Assembly: GCF_001424425.1 (NCBI RefSeq)
Contig: NZ_LMPT01000012.1
Location: 580,074 to 644,073, forward strand
From: Acidovorax sp. Leaf191
GTDB taxonomy: Bacteria > Pseudomonadota > Gammaproteobacteria > Burkholderiales > Burkholderiaceae_C
Length of the DNA stretch: 64,000 bases
Reading direction: 5' to 3'
Positions 29,151-37,365 of the stretch are shown one piece after another (within the stretch, counting starts at the first letter, position 1; the number at the start of each line of letters is the position of its first letter). The notes below the pieces were generated by a model, which was given only the letters and a program-made list of their open reading frames with translations, was not told the origin of the DNA and did not search any database. Both the position numbers and the translations under genes were made by a program.

Positions 29151-29879
29151 ATGGCCGACAAATCCAACAAAGTTTTATTGCAGGTCAAGGGCCTGAAGGT
29201 GGCCTACGGCGGTATCCAGGCCGTCAAGGGCGTGGACTTCGAAGTGCGTGAGGGCGAACTGGTGTCGCTCATCGGCTCCAACGGCGCCGGCAAGACCACC
29301 ACCATGAAGTCCATCACCGGCACCCTGGGCATGAACGATGGCGACATCGAGTACCTGGGCAAGAGCATCAAGGGCAAGGGCGCCTGGGACCTCGTCAAGG
29401 AAGGCCTCGTGATGGTGCCGGAAGGCCGCGGCGTGTTCGCACGCATGACCATCACCGAGAACCTGCAGATGGGCGCCTACATCCGCAAGGACAAGGCGGG
29501 CATCCTGGCCGACATCGAGAAGATGTTCACCATCTTCCCACGCCTGCGCGAGCGCAAGGACCAGTTGGCCGGCACCATGTCCGGCGGCGAGCAGCAGATG
29601 CTGGCCATGGGCCGCGCGCTGATGAGCCAGCCCAAGGTGCTGCTGCTGGACGAGCCCTCCATGGGGTTGTCGCCCATCATGGTGGACAAGATCTTCGAAG
29701 TGGTGCGTGACGTGTACGCGCTGGGCGTGACCATCGTGCTGGTGGAGCAGAACGCCAGCCGCGCGCTGGCGATCGCCGACCGCGGCTACGTGATGGAATC
29801 GGGCCTCATCACCATGACCGGCCCCGGCCAGGCGCTGCTGAACGATCCGAAGGTGCGCGCTGCCTATCTGGGCGAGTGA
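29151..29879 (+). CDS. livF: Branched-chain amino acid ABC transporter ATPase LivF
   Basis: 242 residues. Walker A GSNGAGKTT, Q-loop VPEGRGVFARMTI, signature MSGGEQQMLAMGRAL, Walker B LLLLDEPSMGLSP and switch region VEQNA (Asn for His is standard in LivF). Ends the operon. No periplasmic binding protein gene (livJ/livK) is adjacent, so the binding protein is encoded elsewhere. Confidence 0.97.
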   Translation: MADKSNKVLLQVKGLKVAYGGIQAVKGVDFEVREGELVSLIGSNGAGKTTTMKSITGTLGMNDGDIEYLGKSIKGKGAWDLVKEGLVMVPEGRGVFARMTITENLQMGAYIRKDKAGILADIEKMFTIFPRLRERKDQLAGTMSGGEQQMLAMGRALMSQPKVLLLDEPSMGLSPIMVDKIFEVVRDVYALGVTIVLVEQNASRALAIADRGYVMESGLITMTGPGQALLNDPKVRAAYLGE

Positions 29880-29935
29880 CCTGAAGGGGTGGCCCGGGCG
29901 CGAGACGGCGCGGGCTGGTCCATGCACACGCCAAC

Positions 29936-29970
29936 AAAAAAGCGCGGCTTTCGAGCCGCGCTTTTTCTTT
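29936..29970 (+). terminator. Terminator of livHMGF
   Basis: AGCGCGGCT-TTCG-AGCCGCGCT, a stable UUCG tetraloop hairpin flanked by A-run and T-run; can act for both converging genes. Confidence 0.95.
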
Positions 29971-30090
29971 GGTCAGCCTGTGGGCTGGGGGGCGGGGGGC
30001 AGGGCGATCGCCGCGCCATCCCCCATTGCGCCACCGCAGGCTACGCACCCGCATCACCCGCATCACGCGCATCTGCCTGCGTCAGCGGCT

Positions 30091-30738
30091 TCAGAAGCGG
30101 TACTGCAGGCCCACGGTCGTCAGGTTGACCGAATCGTCGCCGTCCGAGAACTTGAACTTGTGGCGCTCCCACTCCACCACCGCCGCCCATTGCGGTGTGA
30201 AGGCCCAGCGCGCGCCCAGGCCGTACGACAGGCCGAACCCGTCTTCCTTGCCCAGCGCCACGCCCGTCGAGGCCTGCCCGGAGGTGCGTGTGCGGCCGTA
30301 CGTGGTGCCCAGCTTGCCGAACACGTCGAACTGCTCGCCCAGCGGAGCGCGGCCCACCAGGCTCAGGTTGAACCCGTGGGCCTTGGTATCACCGCCCAGG
30401 CGGTGCGCCGTGCCGGCGTTCAGGTAGCCCAGTTCCACGCCGAGATTGCGGTGAAAGAACCCGCCCGCGTAGATCTTGTAGGCGTTGCCAGAATCGTCCT
30501 GGCTCAGCCCGAGGCCCGCAGGACCGTTGCTCAGGCTGTAGTTGGAGCGGCCCCCGTTGATGCCGATGTAGCCATCCTGGGTGTAGGGCAGCACCGAGCC
30601 GCGGCCACTGCCCCAGCCCGACGATGCCGCGCTGGACGACGAAGACGAAGGTGCGCTGGTCTGGGCCTGCGCGCTGAACGCGGTGCAGGCGGCAAGGGCC
30701 AGCGCCAGCGGAACATGGCGAAAGAGAGGTGTGCTCAT
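30091..30738 (-). CDS. Outer-membrane beta-barrel protein (OmpA/OmpW-like)
   Basis: 215 residues. Signal peptide ends AFSAQAQ near residue 26, then a Ser-rich linker and an eight-strand barrel pattern: GYIGINGGRSNY, AYKIYAGGFF, LGVELGYLN, FDVFGKLGTTYGR, FGLSYGLGARW, WAAVVEWERHKF and a C-terminal ending in Phe (VGLQYRF), the outer-membrane sorting signal. Small porin-like or adhesin role unknown. AAGGA lies 8 nt before ATG 30738. The barrel class is clear; the function is not. Confidence 0.85.
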   Translation of the reverse strand: MSTPLFRHVPLALALAACTAFSAQAQTSAPSSSSSSAASSGWGSGRGSVLPYTQDGYIGINGGRSNYSLSNGPAGLGLSQDDSGNAYKIYAGGFFHRNLGVELGYLNAGTAHRLGGDTKAHGFNLSLVGRAPLGEQFDVFGKLGTTYGRTRTSGQASTGVALGKEDGFGLSYGLGARWAFTPQWAAVVEWERHKFKFSDGDDSVNLTTVGLQYRF

Positions 30739-30920
30739 GAAGAATGTCCTTGCTGAAATCGAGGGTCGGTTCGTGGGCGCCACAGCAGTGCCGGTGGCCG
30801 GCCGCCTGGGCGAGAACCCAATCTAAGTCCATGCGAGCCGCAGGCTGTGGGATCGCGTGGCGCACATTTGTAGGAGCGGACCGACCATCCGTGCGCTGCC
30901 GCCAATGGGGCATGTCTGGA

Positions 30921-30984
30921 TTGCTATTGATTCGATAGCTGGAGCCGCTTGTGCAGAGCGCGGCAGGCCGTCAATGGATTCATA
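30921..30984 (+). repeat. Dispersed GCTAT element upstream of DUF47-pit
   Basis: TTGCTATTGATTCGATAGCTG then GAGCCGCTTGTGCAGAGCGCG, AGGCCGTCAATGG and a trailing ATTCAT. Same order of parts as the copies at 10648 and 59513. Confidence 0.78.
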
Positions 30985-31086
30985 TTGCTGCGCGCGTGGC
31001 CCGTGCGCGGGTTCTGGTGGCCGCTGCCCGCTCTGCGCGGCTGGGGCCGAGCAAGGGCGGGCGGTTAAACTCGCAGAGTCACCAAA

Positions 31087-31118
31087 AAGTCATGCCACTG
31101 TCATGGCTTTGTCTCTTT
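31087..31118 (+). promoter_or_regulatory. Candidate Pho box (three 11-bp repeats)
   Basis: GTCAT at 31089, GTCAT at 31100 (within CTGTCAT 31098-31104) and GTCTC at 31111 are spaced exactly 11 nt, the spacing of PhoB half sites (consensus CTGTCAT). It ends about 30 nt before the DUF47 start codon. Confidence 0.5.
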
Positions 31119-31148
31119 CAAAAAACCGATCCCCCTGCAGGAGTTCCC

Positions 31149-31796
31149 ATGCTGTTTGCCAAGCTGTTGCCACGCGAAGGCAATTTTTTCGAGATGTTCA
31201 ACCAGCATGCGGACCGGATCGTCGAGGCGGCCCGGGCGTTTTCGCAACTGGTGGCCAATTACAACGACCCGCACCTGCGCGACAAGTACAACCAGGATGT
31301 GGACAACGCCGAGCGCGCCGCCGACCGTGTGACGCACGAGGTGAACAAGTCCATCCACAAGACCTTCATCACCCCCATCGACCGTGAGCAGATCCACACG
31401 CTCATCAACACGATGGACGACGTGGCCGACCTGATCCAGGACTCCGCCGAGACCATGGCGCTGTACGACGTGCGCCACATGACGGAAGAGATCACGCGCC
31501 TGACCGACCTGAGCCTCAAGTGCTGCGAGCGTGTGCGCGACGCGGTCAAGCTGCTGGAGAAGATCGCCGACCCCGCCGTGGCCGAGGCCGCGCTCAAGAC
31601 CTGCGAAGAGATCGACAAGCTCGAATCCGACGCCGACCGCGTGATGCGCAGCGCCATGAGCAAGCTGTTCCGCGAGGAGCCCGATGTGCGCGAGGTGATC
31701 AAGCTCAAGGCCATCTACGAGCTGCTGGAGACCATCACCGACAAGTGCGAGGACGTGGCCAACTGCATCGAGGGCATCGTCCTCGAGAACTCCTGA
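31149..31796 (+). CDS. DUF47 (PhoU-like) phosphate transport regulator
   Basis: 215 residues, all-helical PhoU-like fold with metal-binding acidic clusters: HLRDKYNQDVDNAERAAD and the repeat-related ETITDKCEDVANCIEGIV. DUF47 proteins partner PiT permeases and modulate their phosphate uptake at the membrane. ATG 31149 follows CAGGAG. The pit gene starts 19 bp after the stop, the usual DUF47-pit operon. Confidence 0.93.
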   Translation: MLFAKLLPREGNFFEMFNQHADRIVEAARAFSQLVANYNDPHLRDKYNQDVDNAERAADRVTHEVNKSIHKTFITPIDREQIHTLINTMDDVADLIQDSAETMALYDVRHMTEEITRLTDLSLKCCERVRDAVKLLEKIADPAVAEAALKTCEEIDKLESDADRVMRSAMSKLFREEPDVREVIKLKAIYELLETITDKCEDVANCIEGIVLENS

Positions 31797-31815
31797 ACCC
31801 CGCGGGCTGACCAGC

Positions 31816-32826
31816 ATGGAAACCGTACAGACGGCCCTCTGGGTTGTGGTTCTGCTCGTGGCGCTGGCGATCCTGTTCGACTTCATGAACGGGTTCCACG
31901 ACGCTGCCAACTCGATCGCCACCGTGGTCTCCACGGGTGTGCTCAAGCCCGCGCAGGCGGTGCTGTTCGCAGCGTTCTTCAACTTCGTCGCGATCTTCAT
32001 CTTCCACCTGAGCGTGGCGGCCACCGTGGGCAAGGGCATCGTCCAGCCCGGCGTGGTCGACACGCACGTGGTGTTCGGCGCGCTCGTGGGCGCCATCACC
32101 TGGAACGTGATCACCTGGTACTACGGCATCCCCAGCAGCTCCTCGCATGCGCTCATCGGCGGCATCGTGGGCGCGGTGATCGCCAAGGCCGGCGCCAGTG
32201 CGCTCATCTCCGGCGGCATTCTGAAGACCGTGGCATTCATCTTCGTGTCGCCCCTGCTGGGCTTTGCGCTGGGCTCGCTCATGATGGTGGCCGTGGCCTG
32301 GATCTTCCGGCGCACGCGGCCCAGCAAGGTGGACAAGTGGTTCCGCCGGCTACAGCTGGTGTCTGCTGGCGCCTACAGTCTGGGCCACGGCGGCAACGAT
32401 GCGCAAAAGACCATCGGCATCATCTGGCTGCTGCTGATCGCCACCGGGTATTCGTCGGCCAGCGATGCGTCGCCGCCCACCTGGACCATCGTGAGCTGCT
32501 ACGTGGCCATCGGCCTTGGGACCATGTTCGGCGGCTGGCGCATCGTCAAGACCATGGGCCAGAAGATCACCAAGCTCAAGCCCGTGGGCGGCTTCTGCGC
32601 GGAGACGGGCGGGGCGATCACGCTGTTCCTGGCGACCACGCTGGGCATTCCGGTGTCCACCACCCACACCATCACCGGTGCCATCGTGGGTGTGGGCTCC
32701 ACGCAGCGCGCGAGCGCCGTGCGCTGGGGCGTGGCGGGCAACATCATCTGGGCCTGGGTGCTCACCATCCCGGCCAGTGCCTTCGTGGCGGCCGTGGCCT
32801 ACTGGATCAGCCTGCAGATCTTCTGA
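31816..32826 (+). CDS. pit: PiT-family inorganic phosphate transporter
   Basis: 336 residues, about ten membrane helices. Duplicated PiT signatures are present: GFHDAANSIAT near residue 25 and GHGGNDAQKTIG near 193, plus GIPSSSSHALIGG and GIPVSTTHTITGA. Low-affinity metal-phosphate/proton symporter of the inner membrane. Shorter than E. coli PitA, as usual for the DUF47-linked form. Likely regulated with DUF47 from the Pho-box-like repeat. Confidence 0.96.
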   Translation: METVQTALWVVVLLVALAILFDFMNGFHDAANSIATVVSTGVLKPAQAVLFAAFFNFVAIFIFHLSVAATVGKGIVQPGVVDTHVVFGALVGAITWNVITWYYGIPSSSSHALIGGIVGAVIAKAGASALISGGILKTVAFIFVSPLLGFALGSLMMVAVAWIFRRTRPSKVDKWFRRLQLVSAGAYSLGHGGNDAQKTIGIIWLLLIATGYSSASDASPPTWTIVSCYVAIGLGTMFGGWRIVKTMGQKITKLKPVGGFCAETGGAITLFLATTLGIPVSTTHTITGAIVGVGSTQRASAVRWGVAGNIIWAWVLTIPASAFVAAVAYWISLQIF

Positions 32827-32860
32827 TCGGTGATCTATGTGATCGGTTTAAGGTGCTGCG

Positions 32861-32880
32861 CTACTAAATTGGTAGCAAGA
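32861..32880 (+). repeat. Fragment of the GCTAT element after pit
   Basis: GCTACTAAATTGGTAGC only: the outer hairpin without the second arm. Confidence 0.4.
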
Positions 32881-32898
32881 GACCAAGTCTGATTCAGC

Positions 32899-32938
32899 GA
32901 AAACGCCCCGCGGGATGCAAGTCCCGCGGGGCGTTTGG
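32899..32938. terminator. Strong bidirectional terminator between pit and TM2 gene
   Basis: 15-bp stem AAACGCCCCGCGGGA / TCCCGCGGGGCGTTT with a 6-nt loop; only short T-runs, but shared by two converging genes. Confidence 0.85.
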
Positions 32939-32956
32939 CTTGGTGGGGCGCGCAGT

Positions 32957-32991
32957 GCGTTCAATGCGCTCAATGCGTTCAATCCGCTCAG
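32957..32991 (+). repeat. Imperfect 9-bp tandem repeat
   Basis: GCGTTCAAT, GCGCTCAAT, GCGTTCAAT, CCGCTCAG: almost four units just before the end of the TM2-domain gene. Confidence 0.75.
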
Positions 32992-33004
32992 CGCTCTGAC
33001 CCGG

Positions 33005-33466
33005 TCACTGCGATATCTTGCGGGCTTCCTCGATCTGGTACTCGAAGTAGCGCTGAAAGCTGAACGCCAGGCTCGCCATCAGCACCGCAGTGCCCACCAT
33101 CAGCGCAACGATGATGGCGCCGATGGTGATCCATTGCGTCTGGCCCGCTGGCGCATCGGGCGCGGCTGCCGGGTTGTAGCGTGCGTTCCAGGCCTCGGGC
33201 GTCTTGAGGGCGAACAGGATGGCCTGCAGCGCGCAGCCCGCGATGGTGAAGCCCAGCAGCGGGATCAGCATCCAGCTCGTGTGGTCGTCCTGGCCCATCT
33301 GCTGCACGCGCTGGATGCCGTAGATGCCCAGGGCCGTGGGGATGGGCAGCAGCCAGCCGATGAGGTCGCCCAGCCCATGCAGGTAAAAGCGGTGCAGGCC
33401 CAGGGGCCCGCCGAGAAAGGCGAGCCAGGCCGCCGCAGTCTTGTTTTTCATGCGGGCCATTGTCAT
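33005..33466 (-). CDS. TM2 domain membrane protein
   Basis: 153 residues. The TM2 domain is at the N-terminus (KNKTAAAWLAFLGGPLGLHRFYLHG: a helix, the GxxGxHRFYLG turn, second helix). Two further helices lie near 70-90 and 110-130, and the C-terminus is charged. Function unknown. ATG 33466 overlaps the stop of the upstream acetyltransferase gene (ATGA), implying coupling; internal ATGs at 33460 or 33451 are alternatives. Confidence 0.85.
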   Translation of the reverse strand: MTMARMKNKTAAAWLAFLGGPLGLHRFYLHGLGDLIGWLLPIPTALGIYGIQRVQQMGQDDHTSWMLIPLLGFTIAGCALQAILFALKTPEAWNARYNPAAAPDAPAGQTQWITIGAIIVALMVGTAVLMASLAFSFQRYFEYQIEEARKISQ

Positions 33467-33984
33467 TCCGGCGACGTGGTGTCGCCCGCGCCCAGGGATT
33501 TTTCCATGAGCACGATGTCGCGCCAGGCGCCGAACTTCCAGCCCACCGAGCGCATGACGCCCACCTCGGTGAAGCCCAGCGCGCGGTGCACGCCGATGGA
33601 GCCAGCGTTGGCCGAGTCGCCGATCACGGCCAGCAGCTTGCGCACGCCGGCGGCTTCTGCCTGCGCTGCCAGCTCTCCCAGCAGCTGGCGGCCCAGGCCC
33701 ATGCCGCGCGCGTCTTCAGCGATGTAGATCGAGTCTTCTGCCGAGAACCGGTAGGCCGGGCGGGGCTTGAACCAGTTGGCGTAGGCAAAGCCCAACACCT
33801 GTCCGTCCTGCTCGGCCACCAGCCAGGGCAACCCCTTGGCCAGCACGTCTGCGCGGCGGCCTGTCATGTCGGCTTCGGAGGGTGGGTCGATCTCGAAAGT
33901 GCCGGTTCCGTGGAGCACGTGGTGTCGGTAAATGGCGGTGATCGCGGGCAGGTCGCTGTCGGCACTGGGACGAATGGTGGGCAT
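33463..33984 (-). CDS. GNAT-family N-acetyltransferase (Pat/MnaT-like)
   Basis: 173 residues. IRPSADSDLPAITAIYRHHVLHGTGTFE is typical of the phosphinothricin/methionine-derivative N-acetyltransferase group. SIYIAEDARGMGLGRQLLGEL is the acetyl-CoA pyrophosphate loop, and FTEVGVMRSVGWKFGAWRD is the group's C-terminal signature. It probably acetylates amino-acid analogues such as methionine sulfoximine. ATG 33984 fits family length. Its promoter region overlaps the opposite rpsP promoter. Confidence 0.9.
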   Translation of the reverse strand: MPTIRPSADSDLPAITAIYRHHVLHGTGTFEIDPPSEADMTGRRADVLAKGLPWLVAEQDGQVLGFAYANWFKPRPAYRFSAEDSIYIAEDARGMGLGRQLLGELAAQAEAAGVRKLLAVIGDSANAGSIGVHRALGFTEVGVMRSVGWKFGAWRDIVLMEKSLGAGDTTSPE

Positions 33985-33996
33985 TTGGGAAGAAGT

Positions 33997-34005
33997 TGAT
34001 ATAAT
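33997..34005 (+). promoter_or_regulatory. Extended -10 promoter for rpsP operon
   Basis: TGATATAAT, a perfect TATAAT (34000-34005) with the TG extension; no recognisable -35. It predicts a leader of about 117 nt before rpsP. Confidence 0.7.
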
Positions 34006-34128
34006 CGCGGGCTTTGCAGCGTGTCGCTGGCCGGGTGGCCATGTCGCGTGTCTCAAGCGTTGCGAATATGGTTGCGAACACAGTGGCTTGCGGCAAATGC
34101 CGGAAGTTCACCACCCGAAGGATAAATC

Positions 34129-34380
34129 ATGGTCGTCATTCGACTCTCCCGCGGCGGCTCCAAAGGCCGTCCTTTCTTCAATATCGTCGTTGCTGACAAG
34201 CGCGTGCGCCGTGACGGCCGCTTCATCGAGCGCATCGGCTTCTACAACCCCACCGCCAAGGAAACCGAAGAAGGCCTGCGCATCGTGCAAGACCGCCTGA
34301 CGTACTGGCAGAGCGTGGGCGCCCAGTCCTCGCCTACCGTGGACCGCCTGATCAAGCAAGCCGCCAAGAAGGCTGCTTAA
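34129..34380 (+). CDS. rpsP: 30S ribosomal protein S16
   Basis: 83 residues, [20 protein letters not shown], complete S16 with [14 protein letters not shown]. First of the conserved rpsP-rimM-trmD-rplS operon. Confidence 0.98.
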   Translation: MVVIRLSRGGSKGRPFFNIVVADKRVRRDGRFIERIGFYNPTAKETEEGLRIVQDRLTYWQSVGAQSSPTVDRLIKQAAKKAA

Positions 34381-34389
34381 AGCTCCCTG

Positions 34390-34435
34390 AAAAGGGCGGG
34401 TTCCGTTCGGCACGCCGACGGAACCCGCCCTTTTC
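34390..34435 (+). terminator. Long hairpin between rpsP and rimM
   Basis: A 17-bp stem from AAAAGGGCGGGTTCCGT to its complement, with a small inner CGG/CCG stem and a short T-run. Probably a partial terminator or processing site lowering rimM-trmD expression relative to S16. Confidence 0.8.
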
Positions 34436-34454
34436 CTATTCTGGAATCACCGCC

Positions 34455-35024
34455 ATGGCCGCCAACCTCACCCTCGAACCCACAGAGCTGCCCACCGACG
34501 CTGTCGAAGTGGGGCGCATCGCCGACGCCTGGGGGGTCAAGGGCTGGTTCAAGGTGCTGTCGCACAGCAGCAGCCCCGAGGCGCTGTTTTCCGCCAAGCG
34601 GTGGTATCTGCAGCCTTCCGAACGCGGCGCCAAGGCGTTTGCCGGCACCGTGCTGCTGTCCATCCGCCAGGCCAAGGACCATTCCGACACGGTGGTGGCC
34701 TGGGCCGAAGGCATCGACGACCGCGATGCGGCCGAAGCGCTGCGCGGTGCGCGCATCTTCGTGCCGCGCTCGAGCTTTCCGTCCACCACGACGGACGAGT
34801 ACTACTGGGTCGATCTGATCGGCCTGGCCGTGGTCAACCGCGAGGGCGTGGCACTGGGTGCCGTGCGCGAGCTCATGGCCACGGGGCCGCAGACCGTGCT
34901 GGTGCTGGCCTACGAGCAGGACGGCAAGGCGCTCGAACGCATGATTCCTTTCGTCGCGGCCTTCATCGACAAGGTGGACCTGCCCGAAAAGCGCATCACC
35001 GTCGACTGGCAGCCCGACTACTGA
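34455..35024 (+). CDS. rimM: Ribosome maturation factor RimM
   Basis: 189 residues. VEVGRIADAWGVKGWFKV is the RimM N-terminal signature, and the PRC-barrel domain follows (EYYWVDLIGLAVVNREGVALG, then the LVLAYEQ-MIPFVAAFIDKVD end). Binds S19 and helps mature the 30S head. Confidence 0.97.
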   Translation: MAANLTLEPTELPTDAVEVGRIADAWGVKGWFKVLSHSSSPEALFSAKRWYLQPSERGAKAFAGTVLLSIRQAKDHSDTVVAWAEGIDDRDAAEALRGARIFVPRSSFPSTTTDEYYWVDLIGLAVVNREGVALGAVRELMATGPQTVLVLAYEQDGKALERMIPFVAAFIDKVDLPEKRITVDWQPDY

Positions 35025-35059
35025 CCCGGTGCTGCAGCTGTACCGCCGCGCCGCGCACC

Positions 35060-35818
35060 ATGCGCTTTGACGTCATCACCCTGTTTCCCGAGCTGTTCGC
35101 GCCGTTCCTGGCCAGCGGCGTGACGCGCCGCGCCTATACCGGCGGATTGGTGGATGTGCGCCTGTGGAACCCGCGCGACCATGCCGAAGGCAACTACCGC
35201 CGGGTGGACGACCGTCCGTTCGGTGGCGGCCCGGGCATGGTCATGCTGGCCGAGCCGCTGGCCCGGTGCCTGGCCGCCATTCGCGCCGACCGGGGCGAAG
35301 CTGCGGACAACCAGGCGCCGGTGGTGCTTTTTTCTCCCATCGGCGAGCCGCTGAACCACACGGCTGTGGAGCGCTGGTCCGCCAGCACCGGGGGCATCCT
35401 GCTGTGCGGGCGCTACGAGGGGATCGACCAGCGCTTCATCGACGCCCACGTCGACGTGCAGATGAGCCTGGGCGACTTTGTGCTCTCCGGCGGCGAGATC
35501 GCTGCCATGGCCTTGCTCGATGCGGTGGCGCGCCTGCAGCCCGGCGTGCTCAACGATGAAGGCAGCCACCAGCTCGACAGCTTCAACCCGGCGCTGGACG
35601 GCCTGCTCGACTGCCCGCATTACACGCGCCCGGACGAGTGGGCCGGGCAGCCGGTGCCACCCGCATTGATGTCCGGCCACCATGCGCAGATCGAGCGCTG
35701 GCGGCGCGACCAGCGGCTGTCCATCACCGCCCGCCACCGGCCCGATCTCATCGATGCGGCCCGAAAAGCAGGGCGCCTGGCGCCTGCGGACGAGGCGGTA
35801 TTGGCCAAGCTGGCCTGA
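35060..35818 (+). CDS. trmD: tRNA (guanine-N1)-methyltransferase
   Basis: 252 residues. MRFDVITLFPELFAPF start, DDRPFGGGPGMVM, CGRYEGIDQRFID and GDFVLSGGEIAAM form the SPOUT trefoil knot and SAM site. Makes m1G37 in tRNAs reading CCN, CUN and CGG. The end of the gene contains the rplS promoter. Confidence 0.98.
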   Translation: MRFDVITLFPELFAPFLASGVTRRAYTGGLVDVRLWNPRDHAEGNYRRVDDRPFGGGPGMVMLAEPLARCLAAIRADRGEAADNQAPVVLFSPIGEPLNHTAVERWSASTGGILLCGRYEGIDQRFIDAHVDVQMSLGDFVLSGGEIAAMALLDAVARLQPGVLNDEGSHQLDSFNPALDGLLDCPHYTRPDEWAGQPVPPALMSGHHAQIERWRRDQRLSITARHRPDLIDAARKAGRLAPADEAVLAKLA

Positions 35819-35829
35819 ATTGCTATAAT
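35801..35829 (+). promoter_or_regulatory. Internal sigma-70 promoter for rplS
   Basis: TTGGCC (35801-35806), 17-nt spacer, perfect TATAAT (35824-35829). The -35 lies in the last codons of trmD. It predicts a leader of about 110 nt before rplS. Confidence 0.75.
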
Positions 35830-35945
35830 CAAAGGCTTTTCGATCCTCTGGCCGGCCGTTTCGACAGGGACTTCCCTTTGAAACACTGAGACGTCAATCC
35901 CGACGCAGCCATTTTTGGCGCGGACAAGATCCCAAGGAAATTCAC

Positions 35946-36341
35946 ATGAACCTGATCCAGACACTGGAAGCGGAAGAAATCGCCCGCTTGAACAAGACCA
36001 TCCCCGAATTCGCCCCTGGTGACACCGTCATTGTGAGCGTGAATGTGGTGGAAGGTACCCGCAAGCGCGTGCAGGCTTACGAAGGCGTGGTGATTGCCAA
36101 GCGCAATCGCGGCCTGAACAGCGGCTTCACCGTGCGCAAGATCTCCAGCGGCGAAGGCGTGGAGCGTACGTTCCAGACCTACAGCCCGCTGATCGCCGGC
36201 ATCGAAGTCAAGCGCCGCGGTGACGTGCGCCGTGCCAAGCTGTACTACCTGCGTGACCGCAGCGGCAAGTCGGCACGTATCAAGGAAAAGCTGCCACAGC
36301 GCGTCAACAAGGCTGCCGCTGCAGCCGCGACTGCCGCCTGA
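35946..36341 (+). CDS. rplS: 50S ribosomal protein L19
   Basis: 131 residues, [20 protein letters not shown] with [20 protein letters not shown] and [17 protein letters not shown]. The C-terminal Ala-rich tail (AAAAAATAA) is slightly longer than in enteric L19. Own promoter and terminator allow uncoupled expression. Confidence 0.98.
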   Translation: MNLIQTLEAEEIARLNKTIPEFAPGDTVIVSVNVVEGTRKRVQAYEGVVIAKRNRGLNSGFTVRKISSGEGVERTFQTYSPLIAGIEVKRRGDVRRAKLYYLRDRSGKSARIKEKLPQRVNKAAAAAATAA

Positions 36342-36372
36342 TCGGACCCGGTGGGCCTGGCCCAGTCCTGAC

Positions 36373-36406
36373 AAAGCCGCTACAGCGCCTGCCGTAGCGG
36401 CTTTTC
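36373..36406 (+). terminator. Terminator after rplS
   Basis: AAGCCGCTAC / GTAGCGGCTT with a 10-nt loop, then TTCT. Confidence 0.88.
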
Positions 36407-36443
36407 TGCTTCTGAGGCCGTCCCCCACCCCTGCCCATCCATC

Positions 36444-37163
36444 GTGAACTCTTCGCCACCCCCTGCTGTCTCGTCGGTCATCGTGCCGCTGTCCAGCCTG
36501 CCCGATTTCGATCCGCGCCTGGTGCCGGTCGTGGGCGTGGACACGCACCTGCCCGCGGTGCCGCTGCACAACCAGACACCCGAGGCCTTGCGGGCACGCT
36601 TTGCACACCCGCCGCAGTGGGAGCCTGAGGTGGTGCTGGAAAAGAAGTTCATGAACCGAGAGCCAGCGCACGCCTCGGTGCTGCTGGCGATCATGCTGCG
36701 CGAGCAGCCCATGGTGCTGCTGACCGAGCGCACCGCCCACCTGTCCACGCATTCGGGGCAGGTGGCGTTCCCGGGCGGGCGTGCCGACCCTGAAGATGCT
36801 ACGCCCGCCGACACCGCGCTGCGCGAGGCGCAGGAAGAGGTGGGGCTGGACCGCGAGTTCGTCGAAGTGCTGGGCGCGCTGCCCACCTACGTGACGGGCT
36901 CTTCGTTCATCATCACGCCCGTGGTGGCGCTGGTGCGGCCGGAGTGCGTGCTCCAGGCCAACCCGTATGAAGTGGCCGACCTGTTCGAAGTGCCGCTGGC
37001 TTTTCTGCTCGACCCCGCCAACCACCGGCGCCACGTGTTCGACAGCGATGGCATCCACCGCGAGTGGTTCTCCATGCCGTTCCATGACGGCCGCAAGACC
37101 CACCACATCTGGGGTGCCACGGCGGGCATGCTGCGCAATTTCTACCGTTTCATGCAGGCGTAG
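36444..37163 (+). CDS. Coenzyme A pyrophosphatase (Nudix hydrolase)
   Basis: 239 residues from GTG 36444. The CoA-Nudix motif LLTERTAHLSTHSGQVAFPGG precedes the Nudix box GGRADPEDATPADTALREAQ followed by EEVGL, holding the metal-binding glutamates. It would split CoA or oxidised CoA to phosphopantetheine and 3',5'-ADP, turning over the CoA pool. The first ~60 residues are variable. NudL-type assignment is by motif; exact substrate is inferred. Confidence 0.92.
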   Translation: MNSSPPPAVSSVIVPLSSLPDFDPRLVPVVGVDTHLPAVPLHNQTPEALRARFAHPPQWEPEVVLEKKFMNREPAHASVLLAIMLREQPMVLLTERTAHLSTHSGQVAFPGGRADPEDATPADTALREAQEEVGLDREFVEVLGALPTYVTGSSFIITPVVALVRPECVLQANPYEVADLFEVPLAFLLDPANHRRHVFDSDGIHREWFSMPFHDGRKTHHIWGATAGMLRNFYRFMQA

Positions 37164-37365
37164 CCGCCATGGCAGAGCGGCGGTGCCGCTGGCCGCTGTG
37201 CCGGCCCCGGCTCTGAGCAGGCAGGCTGCCGTGGGTCTGGCCACGGTCCTTGTGGCAGCGTCTGTGGGCATCGTTCCCCTGCCCGGAGCAGCCACCCCCG
37301 CCCTGGGTCCCGTGCGGGCGCCTCGGAGTGCTGGTGCGGCCTCAGCGCCAGTATCATTGCTCCCC

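Larger units (their letters stand above)
30739..31148 (+). promoter_or_regulatory. Control region upstream of the DUF47-pit operon
   Basis: 410 bp without a gene. It holds a full dispersed GCTAT element (30921-30984) and, closer to the operon, a triple 11-bp-spaced repeat resembling Pho boxes (31087-31118). TTAAACT at 31063-31069 could be part of a -10. Confidence 0.5.
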
